This document shows, piece after piece, positions 51,086 to 59,211 of a stretch of 64,000 bases of DNA. The DNA is from Bacteroidota bacterium. Lineage in GTDB: Bacteria > Bacteroidota > Bacteroidia > Bacteroidales > Paludibacteraceae. Each line of letters starts with the position of its first letter. Position 1 is the stretch's first letter. The notes beneath the pieces are model-generated. The model saw nothing but the letters and a program-made list of their open reading frames with translations, was not told the DNA's origin and ran no database searches. The stretch lies in contig JAEWUM010000015.1 in assembly GCA_023459355.1 (NCBI GenBank), positions 124,001-188,000 on the forward strand, written 5' to 3'. The translations under genes were made by a program, and so were the position numbers.

Positions 51086-51475
51086 ATGAACACGAAAAAC
51101 ACATTTCCCAAGAAAGAAAAGTTATGCGGAGAGATTCGCATCGGGAGGTTGTTTGCTGAAGGGGAAGCATTTATTGCCTATCCGCTAAGGGTTGTCTATA
51201 AATTTTCAGATGAGTCACAGGATTCCGGGGTGAAGATTCTCATCAGTGTTCCCAAAAAGAAAATCAAGAAGGCAGTTCACAGGAACAGGATTAAAAGGCA
51301 AATCAGAGAGGCATACCGGCTCAATAAAGCCGCTTTACAGGAAAGTTGTCTGCATAATGATAAATCTCTGCAAATTGCGGTTACCTATTTATCAGACAAG
51401 TTGCCCGAATATAAAGTTATAGAGGATAAAATCAAACATGCATTAACAAAGATGCTTCAATTGTTCTCAACATGA
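51086..51475 (+). CDS. rnpA: Ribonuclease P protein component
   Basis: A 129-residue basic protein. VPKKKIKKAVHRNRIKRQIREAYR is the RNR motif that binds the M1 RNA. It helps RNase P remove 5' leaders from precursor tRNAs. A TTG codon lies immediately before the chosen ATG at 51086. rpmH is not next to it, unlike in many other phyla. Its last four bases overlap the yidD start (ATGA). Confidence 0.92.
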   Translation: MNTKNTFPKKEKLCGEIRIGRLFAEGEAFIAYPLRVVYKFSDESQDSGVKILISVPKKKIKKAVHRNRIKRQIREAYRLNKAALQESCLHNDKSLQIAVTYLSDKLPEYKVIEDKIKHALTKMLQLFST

Positions 51476-51693
51476 AAAAATGGCTTCGACATCTGTTCCT
51501 GATACCGGTGTATTTTTACAAATATGCCATTTCTCCGCTGAAAGCTCCAAGCTGCCGGTATACTCCGACCTGCTCTCAGTATGCCATTGAAGCTGTGATG
51601 AAACATGGCATTTTCAAAGGCGGATGGTTAGCCATCAAACGCATCCTGAGTTGCCATCCCTGGGGTGGAAGTGGTTACGATCCTGTACCCTGA
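51472..51693 (+). CDS. yidD: Membrane protein insertion efficiency factor YidD
   Basis: A 73-residue protein with an amphipathic N-terminus and the family motif CRYTPTCSQYAIEAVMKHG, followed by GGWLAIKRILSCHPWGG. It binds the inner face of the membrane near the YidC insertase. It overlaps rnpA by four bases, a universal arrangement. Confidence 0.92.
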   Translation: MKKWLRHLFLIPVYFYKYAISPLKAPSCRYTPTCSQYAIEAVMKHGIFKGGWLAIKRILSCHPWGGSGYDPVP

Positions 51694-51760
51694 ACTTCAT
51701 CAACATCAAACAATCGGGACAAATATTTTGTTAATTATTTTAATTGATGTCCTGAATTGT

Positions 51761-51768
51761 TAACTTTG
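51761..51768 (+). promoter_or_regulatory. -7 promoter box of lpxK
   Basis: TAACTTTG, exact TAnnTTTG, with a TTTT 19 bp upstream and 33 bp before ATG 51802. Confidence 0.5.
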
Positions 51769-51801
51769 CATCAGGTAAGCATCCAAAATTAGCATTTAAT
51801 C

Positions 51802-52890
51802 ATGAAGAAAGCACTCAGATACCTGCTGTTTCTTCCGTTTTCGATACTCTACGGAATCGTGACCGGTATGAGAAACTGGTTATATGACATTGGAGCGCTT
51901 TCAACAGAAGAAAAAGGAACAGCTATCATCTCGGTAGGTAATCTTACCGTTGGAGGAACCGGAAAAACCCCTCATGTAGAATTTATTCTTACCGAATTAC
52001 AGTCTCTCTTTCGTGTCGCGATGCTCAGCCGCGGTTATAAACGAAAAACGAAAGGTTTTGTGTTGGCAGATCAACATGCCGACGCTAATCGGATTGGAGA
52101 TGAACCATTTCAGATTTATCAGAAATTCAGCAAAATACCCGTCGCGGTTTGCGAGAACAGAAGTGAAGGCATTGACCAGCTGATGAAACTGTATCCCAAC
52201 CTGGATGCCATCATTCTCGATGATGCATTTCAGCACCGTAAAATCCGCTCGGGTTTGTCCATCTTACTTACTGATTACAAACGACTGCATACGCGCGATT
52301 CGTTGTTGCCCGGTGGAAATCTTCGTGAGTCGGCGAGGGGTAGCCGCCGTGCTGATATTATTATTGTCACTAAATGTCCGGCTGATATGAAACCCATTGA
52401 TATGCGGATTATCGAACACGAAGTGAGGCCATCGATCTATCATCCGGTGTTTTTTTCAACTTATGTATACGATGAACCATTGCCTCTTTTTATTCGCTAT
52501 GCTGATGAACACTGGCTTTTTAAGAAGATTAAGAAACGCGGTGCTTCCATTCTGTTGGTGACGGGAATTGTTTCTCCGCAAATGATTAACGCTTACCTGG
52601 CAGATTACTCAACCGATGTCAGGAGCTTGCATTTCAATGACCATCATGATTTTTCGAAAAAGGATATTGCACTGATTGAGAAAAAGTTCAACGAAATTCA
52701 AAATCAGGAGAAACTCATCCTGGTTACAGAAAAGGATGCAGCCAGGTTAATAAAAAATAAAGCCGTACCCAATTCGCTTAAATATTATATCTTTGTGTTG
52801 CCCATACGGGTTGAAATACTCAATTACAAAGAAACGGCATTAATAAAAAAAATTACAGATTATGTTGCAGAAAATTCAGGAAACCGCTGA
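51802..52890 (+). CDS. lpxK: Tetraacyldisaccharide 4'-kinase
   Basis: A 362-residue membrane-associated kinase of lipid A synthesis, phosphorylating the 4' position of the tetraacyl disaccharide. The P-loop GNLTVGGTGKTPH is at about residues 47-59; DDAFQHRKI and the ENRSEGI segment fit the family. An N-terminal hydrophobic helix (about 8-22) anchors it. Its presence means that the organism makes lipid A. The last 29 bases overlap the PNP gene. Confidence 0.92.
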   Translation: MKKALRYLLFLPFSILYGIVTGMRNWLYDIGALSTEEKGTAIISVGNLTVGGTGKTPHVEFILTELQSLFRVAMLSRGYKRKTKGFVLADQHADANRIGDEPFQIYQKFSKIPVAVCENRSEGIDQLMKLYPNLDAIILDDAFQHRKIRSGLSILLTDYKRLHTRDSLLPGGNLRESARGSRRADIIIVTKCPADMKPIDMRIIEHEVRPSIYHPVFFSTYVYDEPLPLFIRYADEHWLFKKIKKRGASILLVTGIVSPQMINAYLADYSTDVRSLHFNDHHDFSKKDIALIEKKFNEIQNQEKLILVTEKDAARLIKNKAVPNSLKYYIFVLPIRVEILNYKETALIKKITDYVAENSGNR

Positions 52891-53674
52891 TTACCTGAAA
52901 GGTATCATCAAGACAAGTCCAAAAATTGGCATTATTCTGGGTACTGGCTTAGGCAATCTCGTTACCCAGCTAACAGATACACTAGAGATTCCTTATGAAC
53001 AGATTCCTAACTTCCCGGTTTCGACGGTGGAAGGGCACAGTGGAAAGCTCATTATAGGAAAACTCGGGCAAACCGAAGTGCTTGCCATGCAGGGACGTTT
53101 TCATTATTACGAAGGATACGACATGAAGCAGGTTACTTTTCCGGTTCGAGTTATGAAAGCAATCGGAATCGACAATCTCTTGGTTTCGAATGCTTCCGGG
53201 GGTGTAAATCCGGACTTTGAAATCGGAGATCTCATGATTATCACCGATCACATCAATTTATTCCCGGAACATCCGTTGAGAGGAAGGAATTACAATCAGT
53301 TGGGAACCCGGTTCCCCGATATGAGCGAAGCCTATTCAAAAGAGCTGATTGCAAAGGCAAAGATAATTGCTGCTAAAAATAATATTAAGGTGGTGGAAGG
53401 AGTTTACGTGGGGACTACCGGTCCTACTTTCGAAACACCTGCTGAGTACAAGTATTTCAGAATTATCGGAGGTGATACCGTTGGAATGAGCACGGTGCCG
53501 GAAGTTATTGTGGCAAACCATGCGGGCATGAAGGTTTTTGGTATCTCGATTATTACCGACCTCGGCGTACCCGGAAAGATTGTGGAGGTGACGCATGAAG
53601 AAGTGCAGGAAATTGGCAATAAAGTGCAACCGCTGATGACGCTGATTATGAAAGAGCTGGTCGCAAGCATCTGA
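52862..53674 (+). CDS. punA: Purine-nucleoside phosphorylase (trimeric type)
   Basis: A 270-residue enzyme that splits purine nucleosides with phosphate for salvage. Key segments: GIILGTGLGNL (phosphate loop), FPVSTVEGHSGKL, MQGRFHYYEGY and GTTGPTFETPAEY with the base-binding Glu. Size fits the PunA (trimeric, ~31 kDa) type. It starts inside lpxK with 29 bp overlap, so translation may be coupled, although the functions are unrelated. A bidirectional terminator follows. Confidence 0.93.
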   Translation: MLQKIQETADYLKGIIKTSPKIGIILGTGLGNLVTQLTDTLEIPYEQIPNFPVSTVEGHSGKLIIGKLGQTEVLAMQGRFHYYEGYDMKQVTFPVRVMKAIGIDNLLVSNASGGVNPDFEIGDLMIITDHINLFPEHPLRGRNYNQLGTRFPDMSEAYSKELIAKAKIIAAKNNIKVVEGVYVGTTGPTFETPAEYKYFRIIGGDTVGMSTVPEVIVANHAGMKVFGISIITDLGVPGKIVEVTHEEVQEIGNKVQPLMTLIMKELVASI

Positions 53675-53690
53675 TATTATTCAATAACTA

Positions 53691-53729
53691 AAAATGCCGG
53701 CAGGGAAAATTTCCAATGCCGGCATTTTT
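53691..53729. terminator. Bidirectional terminator
   Basis: AAAATGCCGGCA (53691-53702) pairs with TGCCGGCATTTT (53717-53728), with A and T runs on the outside; a smaller palindrome lies in the loop. It closes PNP on the plus strand and sppA on the minus strand. Confidence 0.9.
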
Positions 53730-53751
53730 GTTTTAGTCAATGACCTGTGAA

Positions 53752-55497
53752 CTATCTGAAAATGATATCATACGGCATTCTGGCCTGTATTCCTTTCATA
53801 TCTTCGAATTGTTTCAGGTGCTGAATTACATTGTAGTGTTCTCCTAACCGTGATTTCAGTATTTGGACTTCCACTTCGCCATTGAGTACCTTCATCAGTT
53901 TTGTGGCAAAGTCTTCTTTCACCGGATATTCGCGAACCTGGTAGGTATCCAGTTTGGCTTTTTCTGCTGCCATGGCAATGGCTTTATCCAATCCGCCAAG
54001 AGCATCTACCAAACCAATTTTCAAAGCATCTTCGCCTGTCCACACGCGACCTTCGGCAACAGACTTAATTTCATCAACGGTTTTGGACCTGCCTTCTGCG
54101 CAGCGTTTTACGAATAACTCGTAACCATTGTTGACATAGTTTTGCATCAACAACTTTTCTTCTGAAGTGAAAGCCCTGTTGACCGAAATGGCATCACTCA
54201 TCTTATTTGTTTTAACACCATCGTAACTCAACCCGAGTTTCTTGTTCAGACCTTCTATATTAGGGATTACGCCGAAAATACCGATTGAGCCGGTAATTGT
54301 ATTGGGTTGTGCCACGATAGAGTCGGCCATGCAGGCAATGTAATAGCCGCCGGAAGCGGCATAGTCACCCATCGATACAATAAGCGGTTTTTCTTTTTTC
54401 AGATTAGTCAGCGCCCGCCAGATTTGTTCGGAACCATAAGCGCTGCCACCGGGAGAACTTACCCGCAACACAACTGCCTTCACATCTTTTGCTTTGGCAG
54501 CTTCATCAATGGATTCAACCAGTTTTTCAGAAATGATGCCTTCTGTTGAATTACCGTCGATACCGCCGATGGCATAGATTACAGCCACCTTGTCTTTCTG
54601 GAATTTTTTAAGGTCAGGCACCCTGTTCATGGCTTTGTGTTTAATCACCTTGTATTCTTTCCTGAAGTCTTTCAGGATACTGTCCACTTCATCGACATAA
54701 ACCAGCGAATCAATCAGATTATAGGCCTTGTATTTTTCCGGTGACTGAAACAGCATCATTTCATCGGCATAAGCATTGAGTTGATCAGCAGCAATCTTTC
54801 TGCTGTCGGCAATGCCGTTTACGAGGGTATTCCAGATGGACGATATATAAGTATTCACCTGCAAGCGGTTGGCATCACTCATTTTGGTATTCATAAACGG
54901 CTCAACGGCTGATTTAAATGTTCCCACCCTGACAACCTGCATTTCGATGCCGAGTTTATCCAGTGTATTCTTAAAAAACATCAGTTCTGCTGATAATCCT
55001 TTTAATTCAAGCATGCCCGAAGGGTTCAGCAAAATCTTATCTGCAACCGAAGCCAGGTAATAGTTTGATTGCGCGTAGGTATCGGCATACGCGACGATGA
55101 ATTTTCCTGTAGATTTGAAGTCAAGCAAGGCGTCGCGGATTTCTTTCATGGAAGCAAAACCTCCCGAAAGCACGCCCCCTTTCAGGTAGATACCCACGAT
55201 ATTGGAGTCGTTTTTCGCTTTTTCAATATTGGATAACACATCATCCAATCCGATTACGTTGACTTCAGGTTGTCCGAAAGCTTCAGCCATCGCGCTGCTG
55301 AACGGGTCATCCTGCGATCGGTCGACCAACTGTCCTTTTAAATCAAGCTGATAAACAGAACCCGGCTCTGTATTCACCGGTTTATCGGCAGAAGCGCCAA
55401 CAGCGCCAAGAATCCCAAACATCAGGATAGTTCCCAATATGGACACTATAAACACACCTACAATCGTGGCAAGTGTAAATTTTAAAAACTGTTTCAT
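53752..55497 (-). CDS. sppA: Signal peptide peptidase SppA, 67 kDa type
   Basis: A 581-residue membrane-anchored serine protease. An N-terminal helix (residues 7-29) leads to two related domains. The first has YADTYAQSNYYLASVADKI with the Lys of the dyad and the second has MGDYAASGGYYIACMADSI with the nucleophile Ser, followed by TGSIGIFG. It degrades signal peptides left in the membrane. The start is set at ATG 55497 (MKQFLKFTLAT); the longer frame adds an unlikely 47-residue leader. The 255-bp gap upstream is AT-rich with no clear promoter. Confidence 0.91.
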   Translation of the reverse strand: MKQFLKFTLATIVGVFIVSILGTILMFGILGAVGASADKPVNTEPGSVYQLDLKGQLVDRSQDDPFSSAMAEAFGQPEVNVIGLDDVLSNIEKAKNDSNIVGIYLKGGVLSGGFASMKEIRDALLDFKSTGKFIVAYADTYAQSNYYLASVADKILLNPSGMLELKGLSAELMFFKNTLDKLGIEMQVVRVGTFKSAVEPFMNTKMSDANRLQVNTYISSIWNTLVNGIADSRKIAADQLNAYADEMMLFQSPEKYKAYNLIDSLVYVDEVDSILKDFRKEYKVIKHKAMNRVPDLKKFQKDKVAVIYAIGGIDGNSTEGIISEKLVESIDEAAKAKDVKAVVLRVSSPGGSAYGSEQIWRALTNLKKEKPLIVSMGDYAASGGYYIACMADSIVAQPNTITGSIGIFGVIPNIEGLNKKLGLSYDGVKTNKMSDAISVNRAFTSEEKLLMQNYVNNGYELFVKRCAEGRSKTVDEIKSVAEGRVWTGEDALKIGLVDALGGLDKAIAMAAEKAKLDTYQVREYPVKEDFATKLMKVLNGEVEVQILKSRLGEHYNVIQHLKQFEDMKGIQARMPYDIIFR

Positions 55498-55752
55498 AAT
55501 TTTATTATAAATAGATTTGACTACAAAAGAAATGAAAAAAAATGAATTATTATGTGTAAACAATTTTTTTTGTATATGGTTTATTTTAATGTAAAAATCA
55601 ATTAAAGATTTTATGACTGAAATAGATTGATTTAACAATTAAATTGCTTTAATTTGTACAAACATTTCAGTTTTGGTTTTTTGTTTTTATTAAACGTATA
55701 AGATTTTTACTGAGGAAATGAGTTTTATTTAAGAATTTAATTAATCTAAAAG

Positions 55753-57705
55753 ATGAATATGGAGAAACATATTACGCTGACTTTTTTCTGTTTATTGTTC
55801 TTCTTGTCGGGTTCGGAAGCTATTCCGGCATATCCACATCCGGTAACAATAACCCAACCCGATGGGACTACGTTAACCGTAAAACTTTCAGGTGATGAAT
55901 CCCGGAAAATGAGATCGACTGTTGATGGATATGTTATTAAAAAGAATGACAAGGGTTTTTATACATATGCTGTTCGCAATCAGGAAAACAGGATTGTTGC
56001 CGGTGAGAGAATTGCCCGGGATCCTGAAAAAAGATCTGCAACTGACCTTACTTACATCCGTAAAGCATTAAAAGCTGATGAGGTATTCTCAGAACCGGGA
56101 TTAAAACCCTCCAAAATAAAGCGGGCGCCAGCGGTTATTTCTTCCACTGGATTTCCCAAAACTGGTTCACCACGGTCTTTGGTGATTATGGTTAATTTTA
56201 CAGATCGCAGTTTTGTAACACCCAATCCGCAGGATGCCTTTAGCCGGCTGTTGAGTCAGGAGAATTACAGCGACAATGGGGGTACAGGTTCTGCACGGGA
56301 TTATTTCAAGGCTGCAAGCTACGGTCAGTTTAGTCCGCAGTTCGATGTGGTTGGACCCTATAATCTGCCCGAGAACATGGCATACTATGGGAAAAATGAT
56401 CCCGATACCGGTGACGATGTAAAGCCGGCCTATATGATTGTTCATGCCTGTAAGGCTGCCGACAATGCAGGCGTTGATTTCACGCAATATGATGCCGATG
56501 GAGACGGTTACCTGGATAATGTCTTTGTGTATTACGCCGGATATAATGAAGCCGAATGGGGACCGGACAACTCTGTCTGGCCACACCGGTGGGCGGTTGA
56601 TCCTGGATACAATTTCACCAACAACCAAAGTCTTATTACATTTGATGGTAAAAAAGTTTTTGATTATGCTTGTACATCTGAATTGAAGGGCAACTCTGGC
56701 TCAAGCATGTGTGGAATAGGAACGTTTACACATGAATTCGGTCATGTGATTGGTTTACCTGATTACTACCACACTGAAGAAGATAAATCAACCCTGGATA
56801 ACTGGAGTATTATGGATGCCGGCGGTTATTTGAACGAAGGAAGAACGCCTCCGATTTACTCTGCTTATGACCGGTTTTATTTAGGTTGGCTGACTCCTGC
56901 CGAATTGGCTTCTCCTGCCGACAAAAGTCTTTATCCACTTTCTCAGTCAACCGTTCCGGTTGCAAGTACAACCAAACAGGCTTATCTGCTTTCTGCTACA
57001 ACCCATAATCTGAATGGAAGTAATCCAACTCCGAAAGAGTTCTATATAATGGAATACAGAAAGAAAACCGGATGGGATACATATTTGCCCGGAGACGGAT
57101 TGCTTTTCTGGCATATTGATTACAACCAAACTGCATGGGATGATAATACGCCCAATAATTATACCGGAACATCTCAAACATCTTCGAGTCACATGCGGGT
57201 GTATTTGCAACCCCTGAGTGGATATACCGTTACACCCGGAAGTGCATTTACCAGCGGATCTTTTGACCCGAAGACCTGGTCGGGCAGTAGTATTGGCAGA
57301 GCTATTACAAACATTGTCAAAACGAACGACAGCATCAGTTTCAAGATCATGGGTGGCGCTCCGGTGGTGGAACCCAGCGGACCTAAAATCATGGCGGGTC
57401 ATATCAAAGAACTACTTCAGTACCCGGTTGTCCGAATCAATGAAGAACATGCCAAATACCTGAATATTAAGACAACTGACATTACCGGTGATTTAACGGT
57501 TAGCGTGAGTGGTACAGATGCAGCATCATTCGCGGTATCAGCTGCGACGGTTTCCCGGTCGACAGCCAATAGTCCCGAAGGAGCCAACCTTACAGTTACC
57601 TATAAGCCACTGGCTTCAGGTGCGCATAGTGCTGTGCTGACGATCTCCGGAGGTGGGCTAACCCCGGAAAAAGTAGTTCAGTTGGTTGGAAACGCGACCG
57701 AATAA
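55753..57705 (+). CDS. Secreted M6-family metalloprotease
   Basis: A 650-residue protein with a signal peptide (about 1-23), a propeptide-like N-terminal domain (to about 150), and an M6 catalytic domain with HEFGHVIGLPDYY near residue 327, the HExxHxxGxxD zinc motif. Residues 530-650 form a beta-sandwich domain (DITGDLTVSVSGTDAASFAVS) of the ASPM/choice-of-anchor type. There is no C-terminal type IX secretion signal that I can recognise, so surface delivery is open. It may serve peptide nutrition or attack host proteins. The two closely spaced ATGs (55753 and 55759) are equivalent choices. Confidence 0.87.
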   Translation: MNMEKHITLTFFCLLFFLSGSEAIPAYPHPVTITQPDGTTLTVKLSGDESRKMRSTVDGYVIKKNDKGFYTYAVRNQENRIVAGERIARDPEKRSATDLTYIRKALKADEVFSEPGLKPSKIKRAPAVISSTGFPKTGSPRSLVIMVNFTDRSFVTPNPQDAFSRLLSQENYSDNGGTGSARDYFKAASYGQFSPQFDVVGPYNLPENMAYYGKNDPDTGDDVKPAYMIVHACKAADNAGVDFTQYDADGDGYLDNVFVYYAGYNEAEWGPDNSVWPHRWAVDPGYNFTNNQSLITFDGKKVFDYACTSELKGNSGSSMCGIGTFTHEFGHVIGLPDYYHTEEDKSTLDNWSIMDAGGYLNEGRTPPIYSAYDRFYLGWLTPAELASPADKSLYPLSQSTVPVASTTKQAYLLSATTHNLNGSNPTPKEFYIMEYRKKTGWDTYLPGDGLLFWHIDYNQTAWDDNTPNNYTGTSQTSSSHMRVYLQPLSGYTVTPGSAFTSGSFDPKTWSGSSIGRAITNIVKTNDSISFKIMGGAPVVEPSGPKIMAGHIKELLQYPVVRINEEHAKYLNIKTTDITGDLTVSVSGTDAASFAVSAATVSRSTANSPEGANLTVTYKPLASGAHSAVLTISGGGLTPEKVVQLVGNATE

Positions 57706-57707
57706 TC

Positions 57708-58361
57708 TCAGAGTTTTTGTCCGAAAGCCAAATCGCCTGCATCTCCCAATCCCGGGATGATGTAGGAATGATCGTCGAGTTCCGGATCGATAGCGGCTGT
57801 CCAGATGGTGGTTTTGGTTTCGGGCAGGTGCTCGCGTATGTAATCCACGGCATACTGACTGGAGATAACAGATGCCACATGAATGTGTGCCGGTGTGCCT
57901 TTGGTTTTCAAAGCACCGTAAGCCAATTCCATCGAACCGCCGGTTGCCAGCATCGGGTCGGTAATAATCAGCGTTTTGCCGGTGAGATCCGGAGAAGCGA
58001 TATATTCAATAAAAATCTCGAATTTCAGTGCGTCTTTGTACTTGCGGTAAGCGGATACGAAAGCATTTTCAGCTTTGTCGAAATAACTCAGAAATCCCTG
58101 ATGAAAGGGGAGTCCCGCGCGCAGGATAGTCGAAATAACCAACTGTTCATTCATCACGTTGACAGGCGCAATGCCCAGCGGCGTTTGAACATCTTCTGAA
58201 ACATAGTGAAGTGATTTGCTGATTTCATACGCCATAATCTCCCCGATTCTTTCGAGATTGCGCCGGAAACGCATGGAGTCATGCTGGATATCTACTGACC
58301 TGATTTCCTTCAGGTATTGGTTTAAAATTGAATTTTGTTCAGAAAGGTTGACTATCTTCAT
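57708..58361 (-). CDS. upp: Uracil phosphoribosyltransferase
   Basis: A 217-residue type I phosphoribosyltransferase for uracil salvage with PRPP. The PRPP loop is ITDPMLATGGSMELAYGAL, and GDAGDLAFG near the C-terminus is the uracil-binding segment. RAGLPFHQGFL is a family motif. It starts three bases after the proC stop, so proC and upp are one transcript. It ends two bases after the end of the M6 protease gene, convergently. Confidence 0.92.
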   Translation of the reverse strand: MKIVNLSEQNSILNQYLKEIRSVDIQHDSMRFRRNLERIGEIMAYEISKSLHYVSEDVQTPLGIAPVNVMNEQLVISTILRAGLPFHQGFLSYFDKAENAFVSAYRKYKDALKFEIFIEYIASPDLTGKTLIITDPMLATGGSMELAYGALKTKGTPAHIHVASVISSQYAVDYIREHLPETKTTIWTAAIDPELDDHSYIIPGLGDAGDLAFGQKL

Positions 58362-58364
58362 ATA

Positions 58365-59165
58365 CTATTTAATGTGTGATGCTTTTAAACCTTTGATGAC
58401 CGCGTTGGTAAACCCATTGGCCTCCATTTCGTTCAGCCCCTTGATGGTGATACCGCCCGGTGTGGTCACTTTGTCCACTTCCACTTCGGGATGCGTGTTG
58501 TTTTTTTCTAATAACTCGATGGCGCCACGGAGTGTTTGTATGATTACCTCTTTCGCGGTTTGTGCCGGGATACCCATTTCCACCCCACCTTCCATCGCGG
58601 CCCGGATATAGCGAAATGCATAAGCAATGCCACAGGAAGAAAGCGACATATACGCATTCAGATGTGATTCTGGAACGATAAAAACTTTACCTAACCCGCC
58701 GAAGATTTCTGAAATAACAGCCAGTTGCGCTTCTGTTGCCTGATAAGCTGAAATGATAGATACACTTTGTTTTACGTCAATGGCTGTATTGGGGATGACC
58801 CTGAAAAGGGTGGCGTCTTCATCGAGCTGAAAAGAAAGGGTGTTGATGTCGATACCTGCCGCGACAGAAACGACCATTTGTTTCTTATAATTAATTTTTC
58901 CCCTTATTTCATCTGTAACTTTTTCAACCAACCAGGGTTTTACCGCGAGCAGGATGATATCGGCATTTTTAATGACTTCAACATTGGATGTCGTGGTTTC
59001 GATAGCCGGAGAAAACGCTTTCAGGGCTTCCAGGTTTTGCTCACTGATATCACTCACCCGCACATTCGTGGCAAACGAAAAGCTGCCGGATGCGATTCCC
59101 CTGGCGATGGCTCCTCCCATGTTGCCTGCGCCTATGACTGCGATTTTCAAAGTTGATGTTTCCAT
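58365..59165 (-). CDS. proC: Pyrroline-5-carboxylate reductase
   Basis: A 266-residue NAD(P)H-dependent reductase for the last step of proline synthesis. GAGNMGGAIARGI is the dinucleotide site and the C-terminal segment VTTPGGITIKGLNEMEANGF with SSCGIAYAFRYIRAAMEGG completes the family signature. The start METSTLKIAVIG at 59165 is preferred; ATG 59183 would add six residues. Sits after the DUF5686 gene (46 bp) and three bases before upp on the minus strand. Confidence 0.92.
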   Translation of the reverse strand: METSTLKIAVIGAGNMGGAIARGIASGSFSFATNVRVSDISEQNLEALKAFSPAIETTTSNVEVIKNADIILLAVKPWLVEKVTDEIRGKINYKKQMVVSVAAGIDINTLSFQLDEDATLFRVIPNTAIDVKQSVSIISAYQATEAQLAVISEIFGGLGKVFIVPESHLNAYMSLSSCGIAYAFRYIRAAMEGGVEMGIPAQTAKEVIIQTLRGAIELLEKNNTHPEVEVDKVTTPGGITIKGLNEMEANGFTNAVIKGLKASHIK

Positions 59166-59211
59166 TGCTGTTTGTTTAATCACGCAAAGATAAATAAAAC
59201 TTTCTGAAATG

